NCBI GenBank assembly: GCA_949318235.1
Contig: CASGGR010000034.1
Coordinates: forward strand, 1,131,501 to 1,195,500
Reading direction: 5' to 3'
Length of the DNA: 64,000 nt
Source of the DNA: Ecdyonurus torrentis
Lineage: Eukaryota; Arthropoda; Insecta; Ephemeroptera; Heptageniidae
Made by a program: the position numbers and the translations under genes. Below the pieces are notes generated by a model. It was not told where the DNA came from and made no database searches. It saw only the letters and a list, made by a program, of their open reading frames with translations. Positions within the stretch are counted from its first letter, which is position 1. Each line of letters opens with the position of its first letter. Of this stretch, positions 1 to 8,517 are shown in pieces.

Positions 1-70
1 GGACTAACAGACATGCAAAGAAAAGGTTTTTACACCTTAATCGCTCCACTGCAAACTTGCGCAGTTATAG
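1..70 (+). repeat. Partial class J monomer at the left edge
   Basis: These bases are the last 70 bp of a class J monomer: 'acagacatgc', then 'aggtttttacacc', then 'cactgcaaacttgcgcag'. The array therefore continues beyond the left edge, and the full monomer at 71 is class A, as expected after J. Confidence 0.9.
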
Positions 71-246
71 AGAATCTCAGTGCTTTCTCATCGTACTTTT
101 CGGACTGTGAATACAAATTTTGATGATATCTCCAAAACTAATAAAGCTACAGGATTGAGTTTTGAACTAAAATGTAGGACTAACAGACTTGCAAAGAAAA
201 GGTTATTACACATTAATCGCACCAATGCAAACTTTCGCAGCTATAG
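71..246 (+). repeat. Class A monomer (exemplar)
   Basis: Class A opens a canonical HOR. Diagnostic bases are 'ttttcggactg', 'atacaaattttg' in place of 'atacgatttttg', 'ggattgag' or 'ggcttgag', 'tacacattaatcgcacc', and a final 'cgcagctatag' (C where other classes have T). The copy at 1831 differs from the consensus-like class M copy at 3943 at 9 of 176 positions by direct count, one of them private. That shows how low the divergence between classes is. Some copies (26294, 29288, 32633, 36154) begin 'tttcttatcg' because they follow F' instead of J. Confidence 0.85.
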
Positions 247-422
247 AGAATCTCAGTGCTTTTTCATCGTACTTTTCAGACTGTGAATACGATTTTTAAT
301 GATATCTTCGAAACTAATAAAGCTACAGGCTTGCGGATTGAACTGAAATGTAGGACTAACACACATGCAAAGAAAAGGTTATTACACCATAATCGCTCCA
401 CTGCAAACTTGCGCAGTTATAG
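247..422 (+). repeat. Class B monomer (exemplar)
   Basis: Class B follows A. Diagnostic bases are 'tgctttttcatcg', 'cgatttttaatgatatc', 'gcggattgaactgaaatg', 'ctaacacacatgc', 'caccataatcgctccactg' and 'aacttgcgcag'. This copy also carries a private 'atatcttcg'. A sub-haplotype with 'ggcttacgg' (A at 25499, 28493, 31838 and 46629) tags four copies of one larger segment. Confidence 0.85.
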
Positions 423-598
423 AGAATCTCAGTGCTTTCTCATCGTACTTTTCGGACTGTAAATACAAATTTTGATGATATCTCCGAAACTAATAAAGCT
501 ACAGGCTTGAGGTTTAAACTAAAATGTAGGACTAACAGACTTGCAAAGAAAAGGTTATTACACCTTAATCGCACCAATGGAAACTTTCGCAGTTATAG
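423..598 (+). repeat. Class C monomer (exemplar)
   Basis: Class C follows B. Diagnostic bases are 'ttttcggactgtaaatac' (TAA where other classes have TGA), 'caaattttgatg', 'ttgaggtttaaac' and 'cgcaccaatggaaac'. From 25.6 kb rightwards many C copies carry an extra T ('ggaaacttttcgc') and are 177 bp long. Copies following a second A-B pair read 'ggcttaagg'. Confidence 0.85.
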
Positions 599-774
599 AG
601 AATCTCAGTGAATTCTCATCGTACTTTTCAGACTGTGAATACGATTTTTGACGATATCTCCGAAACAAATAAAGCTACAGGCTGGCAGTTTGAACTAAAA
701 TGTAGGACTTACAGACTTGCAAAGATAATGTTATTACACCTTAATCGCTCCAATGCAAATTTTCGCAGTTATAG
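599..774 (+). repeat. Class D monomer (exemplar, EcoRI subtype)
   Basis: Class D follows C. Diagnostic bases are 'tttttgacgatatctcc', 'gaaacaaataaag', 'aggctggc', 'ggacttacagac', 'aaagataatg' and 'gcaaattttcgc'. This copy is a subtype with 'cagtgaattctcatcg', which creates an EcoRI site at 610-615, together with 'ctggcagtttg'. Most other D copies have 'cagtgctttctc' and 'ctggcggtttg'. Confidence 0.85.
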
Positions 775-950
775 AGAATCTCAGTGCTTTCTCATTGTAC
801 TTTTTAGACTTTGAATAAGATTTTTGATGATATCTCTAAAACTAATAAAGCTACAGGCTTGCAGTTTGAACTAAAATGTAGGACTAACAGACTTGCAAAG
901 AAAAGTTTATTACACCTTAATCGCTCGAATGCAAACTTGCGCAGTTATAG
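775..950 (+). repeat. Class E monomer (exemplar)
   Basis: Class E follows D. Diagnostic bases are 'tctcattgtactttttag', 'actttgaataagattttt', 'atctctaaaac', 'ggcttgcagtttg', 'aaaagtttattac', 'cgctcgaatgcaaacttgc' and a final 'gttataggg'. Several copies (2535, 4295, 7462, 9750, 11685) have 'gatgataactc', which removes the EcoRV site. Confidence 0.85.
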
Positions 951-1126
951 GGAATCTCAGTGCTTTCTAATCGTACTTTTCGGACTGTGAATACGATTTT
1001 TGATGATATCTCCGAAACTAATAAAGCTACAGGCTTGCGGTTTGAACTAAAATGTAGGACTAACAGACTTGCAAAGAAAAGGTTATAACACCTTAATCGC
1101 TCCAATGCAAACTTTCGCAGTTATAG
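951..1126 (+). repeat. Class F monomer (exemplar; F' is the alternative haplotype)
   Basis: Class F follows E. It opens with 'gctttctaatcgtac' and 'ttcggactgtgaatacg'. F itself has 'acagacttgcaaagaaaagg' and 'ttataacacc'. The alternative F' (for example 2711-2886) has 'aacaaacttgcaaagcaaagg' and 'ttattacagctt'. F is nearly always followed by G and H, and F' by G' and H'. Confidence 0.85.
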
Positions 1127-1302
1127 AGAATCTCAGTGCTTTCTCATCGTACTTTTTAGACTGTGAATACGAGTTTTAATGATATCTCAGAAAATAATAA
1201 AGCTACAGGCTTGCGGTTTGAACTAAAATGTAGGACTAACAGACATGCAAAGAAAAGGTTATTACACCTTAATCGCTCCAATGCAAACTTTCGCAGTTAT
1301 AG
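1127..1302 (+). repeat. Class G monomer (exemplar; G' is the alternative haplotype)
   Basis: Diagnostic bases are 'ttttagactgtgaatacgag', 'tttaatgatatctcag' (later copies 'ctcaaaaaat'), 'aaaataataaagc' and 'cagacatgcaaag'. G' (for example 2887-3062) begins 'tttcttatcg' in the full F' context or 'tttctcatcg' elsewhere, and has 'gagttttgatgatatc' with 'tccgaaaataat'. Confidence 0.82.
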
Positions 1303-1478
1303 AGAATCTCAGTGCTTTCTCATCGTACTTTTCAGACTGTGAATATGATTTTTGATGATATCATCGAAACCAATAAAGCTACAGGCTTGCGGTTTGAACT
1401 AAAATGTAGGACTAACAGACTTGCAAAGAAAAGGTTATTACACCTTAATCGCTCCAATGCAATCTTTCGCAGTTAGAG
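1303..1478 (+). repeat. Class H monomer with a palindromic core (exemplar)
   Basis: Diagnostic bases are 'gtgaatatgattttt', 'gatgatatcatcg', 'aaaccaataaag' and the tail 'gcaatctttcgcagttagag'. The core at 1354-1365 is a perfect 12-bp palindrome. The symmetry extends to 20 bp (1350-1369) with one mismatched pair. H' (for example 3063-3238) has 'gatatcaccgaaac' and 'atacgattttt', which abolishes the extended palindrome. Confidence 0.85.
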
Positions 1479-1654
1479 AGAATCTCAGTGCTTTCTCCTC
1501 GTACTTTTCAGACTGTGAATACGATTTTTGATGATATCTTTGAAACTAATAAAGCTACAGGCTTGCGGTTTGAACTAAAATGTAGGACTAACAGACTTGC
1601 AAAGCAAAGGTTATTACACCTTAATCGCTCCAATGCAAACTTTCGAAGTTATAG
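1479..1654 (+). repeat. Class I monomer (exemplar; I' is the alternative haplotype)
   Basis: Diagnostic bases are 'gctttctcctcgtac', 'gatatctttgaaac', 'cttgcaaagcaaagg' and 'aactttcgaagttat'. I' (for example 3239-3414) has 'atctttaaaattaat', 'aaatgttggac' and 'tacactttaatc'. Copies such as 34042 and 41789 are intermediate: 'ctttaaaac' plus 'gactatgaat'. Confidence 0.85.
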
Positions 1655-1830
1655 AGAATCTCAGTGCTTTCTCATCGTACTTTTTAGACTGTGAATACGA
1701 TTTTTGATGATATCTCCGAAACTAATAAAGCTACAGGCTTGCAGTTTGAACTAAAATGTAGGACTAACAGACATGCAAAGAAAAGGTTTTTACACCTTAA
1801 TCGCTCCACTGCAAACTTGCGCAGTTATAG
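1655..1830 (+). repeat. Class J monomer (exemplar)
   Basis: Class J closes a canonical HOR. It has a near-consensus head ('ttttagactgtgaatacg'), then 'cagacatgcaaag', 'aaggtttttacacc', 'cgctccactgcaaac' and 'ttgcgcagttat'. In the right two thirds of the window most copies are J/A hybrids whose last ~40 bp are class A ('cgcaccaatgc', 'cgcagctatag') and which are followed directly by B. Confidence 0.83.
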
Positions 1831-3590
1831 AGAATCTCAGTGCTTTCTCATCGTACTTTTCGGACTGTGAATACAAATTTTGATGATATCTCCAAAACTA
1901 ATAAAGCTACAGGATTGAGGTTTGAACTAAAATGTAGGACTAACAGACTTGCAAAGAAAAGGTTATTACACATTAATCGCACCAATGCAATCTTTCGCAG
2001 CTATAGAGAATCTCAGTGCTTTTTCATCTTACTTTTCAGACTGTGAATACGATTTTTAATGATATCTCCGAAACTAATAAAGCTACAGGCTTGCGGATTG
2101 AACTGAAATGTAGGACTAACACACATGCAAAGAAAAGGTTATTACACCATAATCGCTCCACTGCAAACTTGCGCAGTTATAGAGAATCTCAGTGCTTTCT
2201 CATCGTACTTTTCGGACTGTAAATACAAATTTTGATGATATCTCCGAAACTAATAAAGCTACAGGCTTGAGGTTTAAACTAAAATGTAGGACTAACAGAC
2301 TTGCAATGAAAAGGTTATTACACCTTAATCGCACCAATGGAAACTTTCGCAGTTATAGAGAATCTCAGTGCTTTCTCATCGTACTTTTCAGACTGTGAAT
2401 ACGATTTTTGACGATATCTCCGAAACAAATAAAGCTACAGGCTGGCGGTTTGAACTAAAATGTAGGACTTACAGACTTGCAAAGATAATGTTATTACACT
2501 TTAATCGCTCCAATGCAAATTTTCGCAGTTATAGAGAATCTCAGTGCTTTCTCATTGTACTTTTTAGTCTTTGAATAAGATTTTTGATGATAACTCTAAA
2601 ACTAATAAAGCTACAGGCTTGCAGTTTGAACTAAAATGTAGGACTAACAGAATTGCAAAGAAAAGTTTATTACACCTTAATCGCTCGAATGCAAACTTGC
2701 GCAGTTATAGGGAATCTCAGTGCTTTCTAATCGTACTTTTCGGACTGTGAATACGATTTTTGATGATATCTCCGAAACTAATAAAGCTACAGGCTTGCGG
2801 TTTGAACTAAAATGTAGGACTAACAAACTTGCAAAGCAAAGGTTATTACAGCTTAATCGCTCCAATGCAAACTTTCGTAGTTATAGAGAATCTCAGTGCT
2901 TTCTTATCGTACTTTTTAGACTGTGAATACGAGTTTTGATGATATCTCCGAAAATAATAAAGCTACAGGCTTGCGGTTTGAACTAAAATGTAGGACTAAC
3001 AGACATGCAAAGAAAAGGTTATTACACCTTAATCGCTCCAATGCAAACTTTCGCAGTTATAGAGAATCTCAGTGCTTTCTCATCGTACTTTTCAGACTGT
3101 GAATACGATTTTTGATGATATCACCGAAACTAATAAAGCTACAGGCTTGCGGTTTGAACTAAAATGTAGGACTAACAGACTTGCAAAGAAAAGGTTATTA
3201 CACCTTAATCGCTCCAATGCAATCTTTCGCAGTTAGAGAGAATCTCAGTGCTTTCTCCTCGTACTTTTCAGACTGTGAATACGATTTTTGATGATATCTT
3301 TAAAATTAATAAAGCTACAGGCTTGCGGTTTGAACTAAAATGTTGGACTAACAGACTTGCAAAGCAAAGGTTATTACACTTTAATCGCTCCAATGCAAAC
3401 TTTCGAAGTTATAGAGAATCTCAGTGCTTTCTCATCGTACTTTTTAGACTGTGAATACGATTTTTGATGATATCTCCGAAACTAATAAAGCTACAGGCTT
3501 GCGGTTTGAACTAAAATGTAGGACTAACAGACATGCAAAGAAAAGGTTTTTACACCTTAATCGCTCCACTGCAAACTTGCGCAGTTATAG
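1831..3590 (+). repeat. HOR unit 2: 10-mer A-B-C-D-E-F'-G'-H'-I'-J
   Basis: Ten monomers, 1760 bp, in the same order as unit 1. The second half carries the primed haplotype: 'acagctt' in F', 'gagttttgatg' in G', 'tatcaccg' in H' and 'tttaaaattaat' in I'. Confidence 0.88.
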
Positions 3591-3766
3591 AGAATCTCAG
3601 TGCTTTCTCATCGTACTTTTCGGACTGTGAATACGATTTTTGATTATATCTCCGAAACTAATAAAGCTACAGGCTTGCGGTTTGAACTAAAATGTAGGAC
3701 TAACAGACTTGCAAAGATAATGTTATTACACCTTAATCGCTCCAATGAAAATTTTCGCAGTTACAG
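3591..3766 (+). repeat. Class K monomer (exemplar)
   Basis: Class K belongs to the alternative HOR head. Diagnostic bases are 'tttttgattatatctcc' (EcoRV site lost), 'aaagataatg', 'ccaatgaaaattttcgc' and 'gttacagag'. A later form, K' (42846, 45487, 53235, 55172, 57637, 61335), has 'gactgtcaatacg' and sits between M and E. Confidence 0.82.
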
Positions 3767-3942
3767 AGAATCTCAGTGCTTTCTCATTGTACTTTTTAGA
3801 CTGTGAATAATATTTTTGATGATATCTCTGATACTAGTAAAGCTACAGGTTTACGGTTTGAACTAAAATGTAAGACTAACAGACTTGCAAAGAAAAGGTT
3901 ATTACACCTTAATCGCTCCAATGCAAACTTTCGCAGTTATAG
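3767..3942 (+). repeat. Class L monomer (exemplar, SpeI-bearing)
   Basis: Class L is the most distinctive class: 'gtgaataatatttttgatg', 'atctctgatactagtaaag' with a SpeI site (ACTAGT at 3833-3838), 'aggtttacggtttg' and 'aaaatgtaagac'. From 42.5 kb on, most copies have an extra T in the T-run and are 177 bp. L occurs only at 3.7-18.9 kb and 42.5-61.2 kb. Confidence 0.87.
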
Positions 3943-4118
3943 AGAATCTCAGTGCTTTCTCATCGTACTTTTCAGACTGTGAATACGATTTTTGATGATA
4001 TCTCCGAAACTAATAAAGCTACAGGCTTGCGGTTTGAACTAAAATGTAGGACTAACAGACTTGCAAAGAAAAGGTTATTACACCTTAATCGCACCAATGC
4101 AAACTTTCGCAGTTATAG
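3943..4118 (+). repeat. Class M monomer (exemplar, closest to consensus)
   Basis: Class M follows L and lacks most class-specific changes, so it serves as the consensus-like monomer (176 bp, 65 G+C by count). Its tail 'cgcaccaatgcaaactttc' sets it apart from H' or G'. Confidence 0.8.
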
Positions 4119-5350
4119 AGAATCTCAGTGCTTTCTCATCGTACTTTTCAGACTGTGAATACGATTTTTGACGATATCTCCGAAACAAATAAAGCTACAG
4201 GCTGGCGGTTTGAACTAAAATGTAGGACTTACAGACTTGCAAAGATAATGTTATTACACCTTAATCGCTCCAATGCAAATTTTCGCAGTTATAGAGAATC
4301 TCAGTGCTTTCTCATTGTACTTTTTAGTCTTTGAATTAGATTTTTGATGATAACTCTAAAACTAATAAAGCTACAGGCTTGCAGTTTGAACTAAAATGTA
4401 GGACTAACAGACTTGCAAAGACAAGTTTATTACACCTTAATCGCTCGAATGCAAACTTGCGCAGTTATAGGGAATCTCAGTGCTTTCTAATCGTACTTTT
4501 CGGACTGTGAATACGATTTTTGATGATATCTCCGAAACTTATAAAGCTACAGGCTTGCGGTTTGAACTAAAATGTAGGACTAACAAACTTGCAAAGCAAA
4601 GGTTATTACAGCTTAATCGCTCCAATGCAAACTTTCGCAGTTATAGAGAATCTCAGTGCTTTCTTATCGTACTTTTTAGACTGTGAATACGAGTTTTGAT
4701 GATATCTCCGAAAATAATAAAGCTACAGGCTTGCGGTTTGAACTAAAATGTAGGACTAACAGACATGCAAAGAAAAGGTTATTACACCTTAATCGCTCCA
4801 ATGCAAACTTTCGCAGTTATAGAGAATCTCAGTGCTTTCTCATCGTACTTTTCAGACTGTGAATACGATTTTTGATGATATCACCGAAACTAATAAAGCT
4901 ACAGGCTTGCGGTTTGAACTAAAATGTAGGACTAACAGACTTGCAAAAAAAAGGTTATTACACCTTAATCGCTCCAATGCAATCTTTCGCAGTTAGAGAG
5001 AATCTCAGTGCTTTCTCCTCGTACTTTTCAGACTGTGAATACGATTTTTTATGATATCTTTAAAATTAATAAAGCTACAGGCTTGCGGTTTGAACTAAAA
5101 TGTTGGACTAACAGACTTGCAAAGCAAAGGTTATTACACTTTAATCGCTCCAATGCAAACTTTCGAAGTTATAGAGAATCTCAGTGCTTTCTCATCGTAC
5201 TTTTTAGACTGTGAATACGATTTTTGATGATATCTCCGAAACTAATAAAGCTACAGGCTTGCGGTTTGAACTAAAATGTAGGACTAACAGACATGCAAAG
5301 AAAAGGTTTTTACACCTTAATCGCTCCACTGCAAACTTGCGCAGTTATAG

Positions 5351-6757
5351 AGAATCTCAGTGCTTTCTCATCGTACTTTTCGGACTGTGAATACAAATTT
5401 TGATGATATCTCCGAAACTAATAAAGCTACAGGCTTGAGGTTTGAACTAAAATGTAGGACTAACAGACTTGCAAAGAAAAGGTTATTACACATTAATCGC
5501 ACCAATGCAAATTTCGCAGCTATAGAGAATCTCAGTGCTTTTTCATCGTACTTTTCAGACTGTGAATACGATATTTGATGATATCTCCGAAACAAATAAA
5601 GCTACAGGCTGGCAGTTTGAACTAAAATGTAGGACTTACAGACTTGCAAAGATAATGTTATTACACCTTAATCGCGCCAATGCAAATTTTCGCAGTTATA
5701 GAGAATCTCAGTGCTTTCTCATTGTACTTTTTAGACTTTGAATAAGATTTTTGATGATATCTCTAAAACTAATAAAGCTACAGGCTTGCAGTTTGAACTA
5801 AAATGTAGGACTAACAGACTTGCAAAGAAAAGTTTATTACACCTTAATCGCTCGAATGCAAACTTGCGCAGTTATAGGGAATCTCAGTGCTTTCTAATCG
5901 TACTTTTCGGACTGTGAATACGATTTTTGATGATATCTCCGAAACTAATAAAGCTACAGGCTTGCGGTTTGAACTAAAATGTAGGACTAACAGACTTGCA
6001 AAGAAAAGGTTATAACACCTTAATCGCTCCAATGCAAACTTTCGCAGTTATAGAGAATCTCAGTGCTTTCTCATCGTACTTTTTAGACTGTGAATACGAG
6101 TTTTAATGATATCTCAGAAAATAATAAAGCTACAGGCTTGCGGTTTGAACTAAAATGTAGGACTAACAGACATGCAAAGAAAAGGTTATTACACCTTAAT
6201 CGCTCCAATGCAAACTTTCGCAGTTATAGAGAATCTCAGTGCTTTCTCATCGTACTTTTCAGACTGTGAATATGATTTTTGATGATATCATCGAAACCAA
6301 TAAAGCTACAGGCTTGCGGTTTGAACTAAAATGTAGGACTAACAGACTTGCAAAGAAAAGGTTATTACACCTTAATCGCTCCAATGCAATCTTTCGCAGT
6401 TAGAGAGAATCTCAGTGCTTTCTCCTCGTACTTTTCAGACTGTGAATACGATTTTTGATGATATCTTTGAAACTAATAAAGCTACAGGCTTGCGGTTTGA
6501 ACTAAAATGTAGGACTAACAGACTTGCAAAGCAAAGGTTATTACACCTTAATCGCTCCAATGCAAACTTTCGAAGTTATAGAGAATCTCAGTGCTTTCTC
6601 ATCGTACTTTTTAGACTGTGAATACGATTTTTGATGATATCTCCGAAACTAATAAAGCTACAGGCTTGCGGTTTGAACTAAAATGTAGGACTAACAGACA
6701 TGCAAAGAAAAGGTTTTTACACCTTAATCGCTCCACTGCAAACTTGCGCAGTTATAG
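5351..6757 (+). repeat. HOR unit 4: shortened 8-mer A-(B/D)-E-F-G-H-I-J
   Basis: 1407 bp, eight monomers. The first (5351-5525) is 175 bp because one base is lost in 'caaatttcgcag'. The second (5526-5701) starts as B/N ('gctttttcatcg', 'cgatatttg') and ends as D ('aacaaataaag', 'ctggcag', 'aaagataatg'). A crossover between B and D thus removed about two monomers. Confidence 0.85.
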
Positions 6758-8517
6758 AGAATCTCAGTGCTTTCTCATCGTACTTTTCGGACTGTGAATA
6801 CAAATTTTGATGATATCTCCAAAACTAATAAAGCTACAGGATTGAGGTTTGAACTAAAATGTAGGACTAACAGACTTGCAAAGAAAAGGTTATTACACAT
6901 TAATCGCACTAATGCAAACTTTCGCAGCTATAGAGAATCTCAGTGCTTTTTCATCGTACTTTTCAGACTGTGAATACGATTTTTAATGATATCTCCGAAA
7001 CTAATAAAGCTACAGGCTTGCGGATTGAACTGAAATGTAGGACTAACACACATGCAAAGAAAAGGTTATTACACCATAATCGCTCCACTGCAAACTTGCG
7101 CAGTTATAGAGAATCTCAGTGCTTTCTCATCGTACTTTTCGGACTGTAAATACAAATTTTGATGATATCTCCGAAACTAATAAAGCTACAGGCTTGAGGT
7201 TTAAACTAAAATGTAGGACTAACAGACTTGCAAAGAAAAGGTTATTACACCTTAATCGCACCAATGGAAACTTTCGCAGTTATAGAGAATCTCAGTGCTT
7301 TCTCATCGTACTTTTCAGACTGTGAATACGATTTTTGACGATATCTCCGAAACAAATAAAGCTACAGGCTGGCGGTTTGAACTAAAATGTAGGACTTACA
7401 GACTTGCAAAGATAATGTTATTACACCTTAATCGCTCCAATGCAAATTTTCGCAGTTATAGAGAATCTCAGTGCTTTCTCATTGTACTTTTTAGTCTTTG
7501 AATAAGATTTTTGATGATAACTCTAAAACTAATAAAGCTACAGGCTTGCAGTTTGAACTAAAATGTAGGACTAACAGACTTGCAAAGAAAAGTTTATTAC
7601 ACCTTAATCGCTCGAATGCAAACTTGCGCAGTTATAGGGAATCTCAGTGCTTTCTAATCGTACTTTTCGGACTGTGAATACGATTTTTGATGATATCTCC
7701 GAAACTAATAAAGCTACAGGCTTGCGGTTTGAACTAAAATGTAGGACTAACAAACTTGCAAAGCAAAGGTTATTACAGCTTAATCGCTCCAATGCAAACT
7801 TTCGCAGTTATAGAGAATCTCAGTGCTTTCTTATCGTACTTTTTAGACTGTGAATACGAGTTTTGATGATATCTCGGAAAATAATAAAGCTACAGGCTTG
7901 CGGTTTGAACTAAAATGTAGGACTAACAGACATGCAAAGAAAAGGTTATTACACCTTAATCGCTCCAATGCAAACTTTCGCAGTTATAGAGAATCTCAGT
8001 GCTTTCTCATCGTACTTTTTAGACTGTGAATACGATTTTTGATGATATCACCGAAACTAATAAAGCTACAGGCTTGCGGTTTGAACTAAAATGTAGGACT
8101 AACAGACTTGCAAAGAAAAGGTTATTACACCTTAATCGCTCCAATGCAATCTTTCGCAGTTAGAGAGAATCTCAGTGCTTTCTCCTCGTACTTTTCAGAC
8201 TGTGAATACGATTTTTGATGATATCTTTAAAATTAATAAAGCTACAGGCTTGCGGTTTGAACTAAAATGTTGGACTAACAGACTTGCAAAGCAAAGGTTA
8301 TTACACTTTAATCTCTCCAATGCAAACTTTCGAAGTTATAGAGAATCTCAGTGCTTTCTCATCGTACTTTTTAGACTGTGAATACGATTTTTGATGATAT
8401 CTCCGAAACTAATAAAGCTACAGGCTTGCGGTTTGAACTAAAATGTAGGACTAACAGACATGCAAAGAAAAGGTTTTTACACCTTAATCGCTCCACTGCA
8501 AACTTGCGCAGTTATAG
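6758..8517 (+). repeat. HOR unit 5: 10-mer A-B-C-D-E-F'-G'-H'-I'-J
   Basis: 1760 bp with the same class order and haplotypes as unit 2, offset 4927 bp from it. The two are sister copies with few differences, for example 'aatctctcc' at about 8312 in I'. Confidence 0.87.

Larger units (their letters stand above)
71..1830 (+). repeat. HOR unit 1: canonical 10-mer A-B-C-D-E-F-G-H-I-J
   Basis: Ten 176-bp monomers in the order A to J, exactly 1760 bp. It carries the F-G-H-I haplotype and the EcoRI subtype of D. The next monomer at 1831 is again class A, which fixes the 1760-bp period. Confidence 0.9.
3591..5350 (+). repeat. HOR unit 3: 10-mer K-L-M-D-E-F'-G'-H'-I'-J
   Basis: Ten monomers, 1760 bp. 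The A-B-C head is replaced by K-L-M while the D to J tail stays in phase, so this is a whole-module swap. Private changes include 'gaaacttataaag' in F' and 'tttttttatgat' in I'. Confidence 0.87.
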
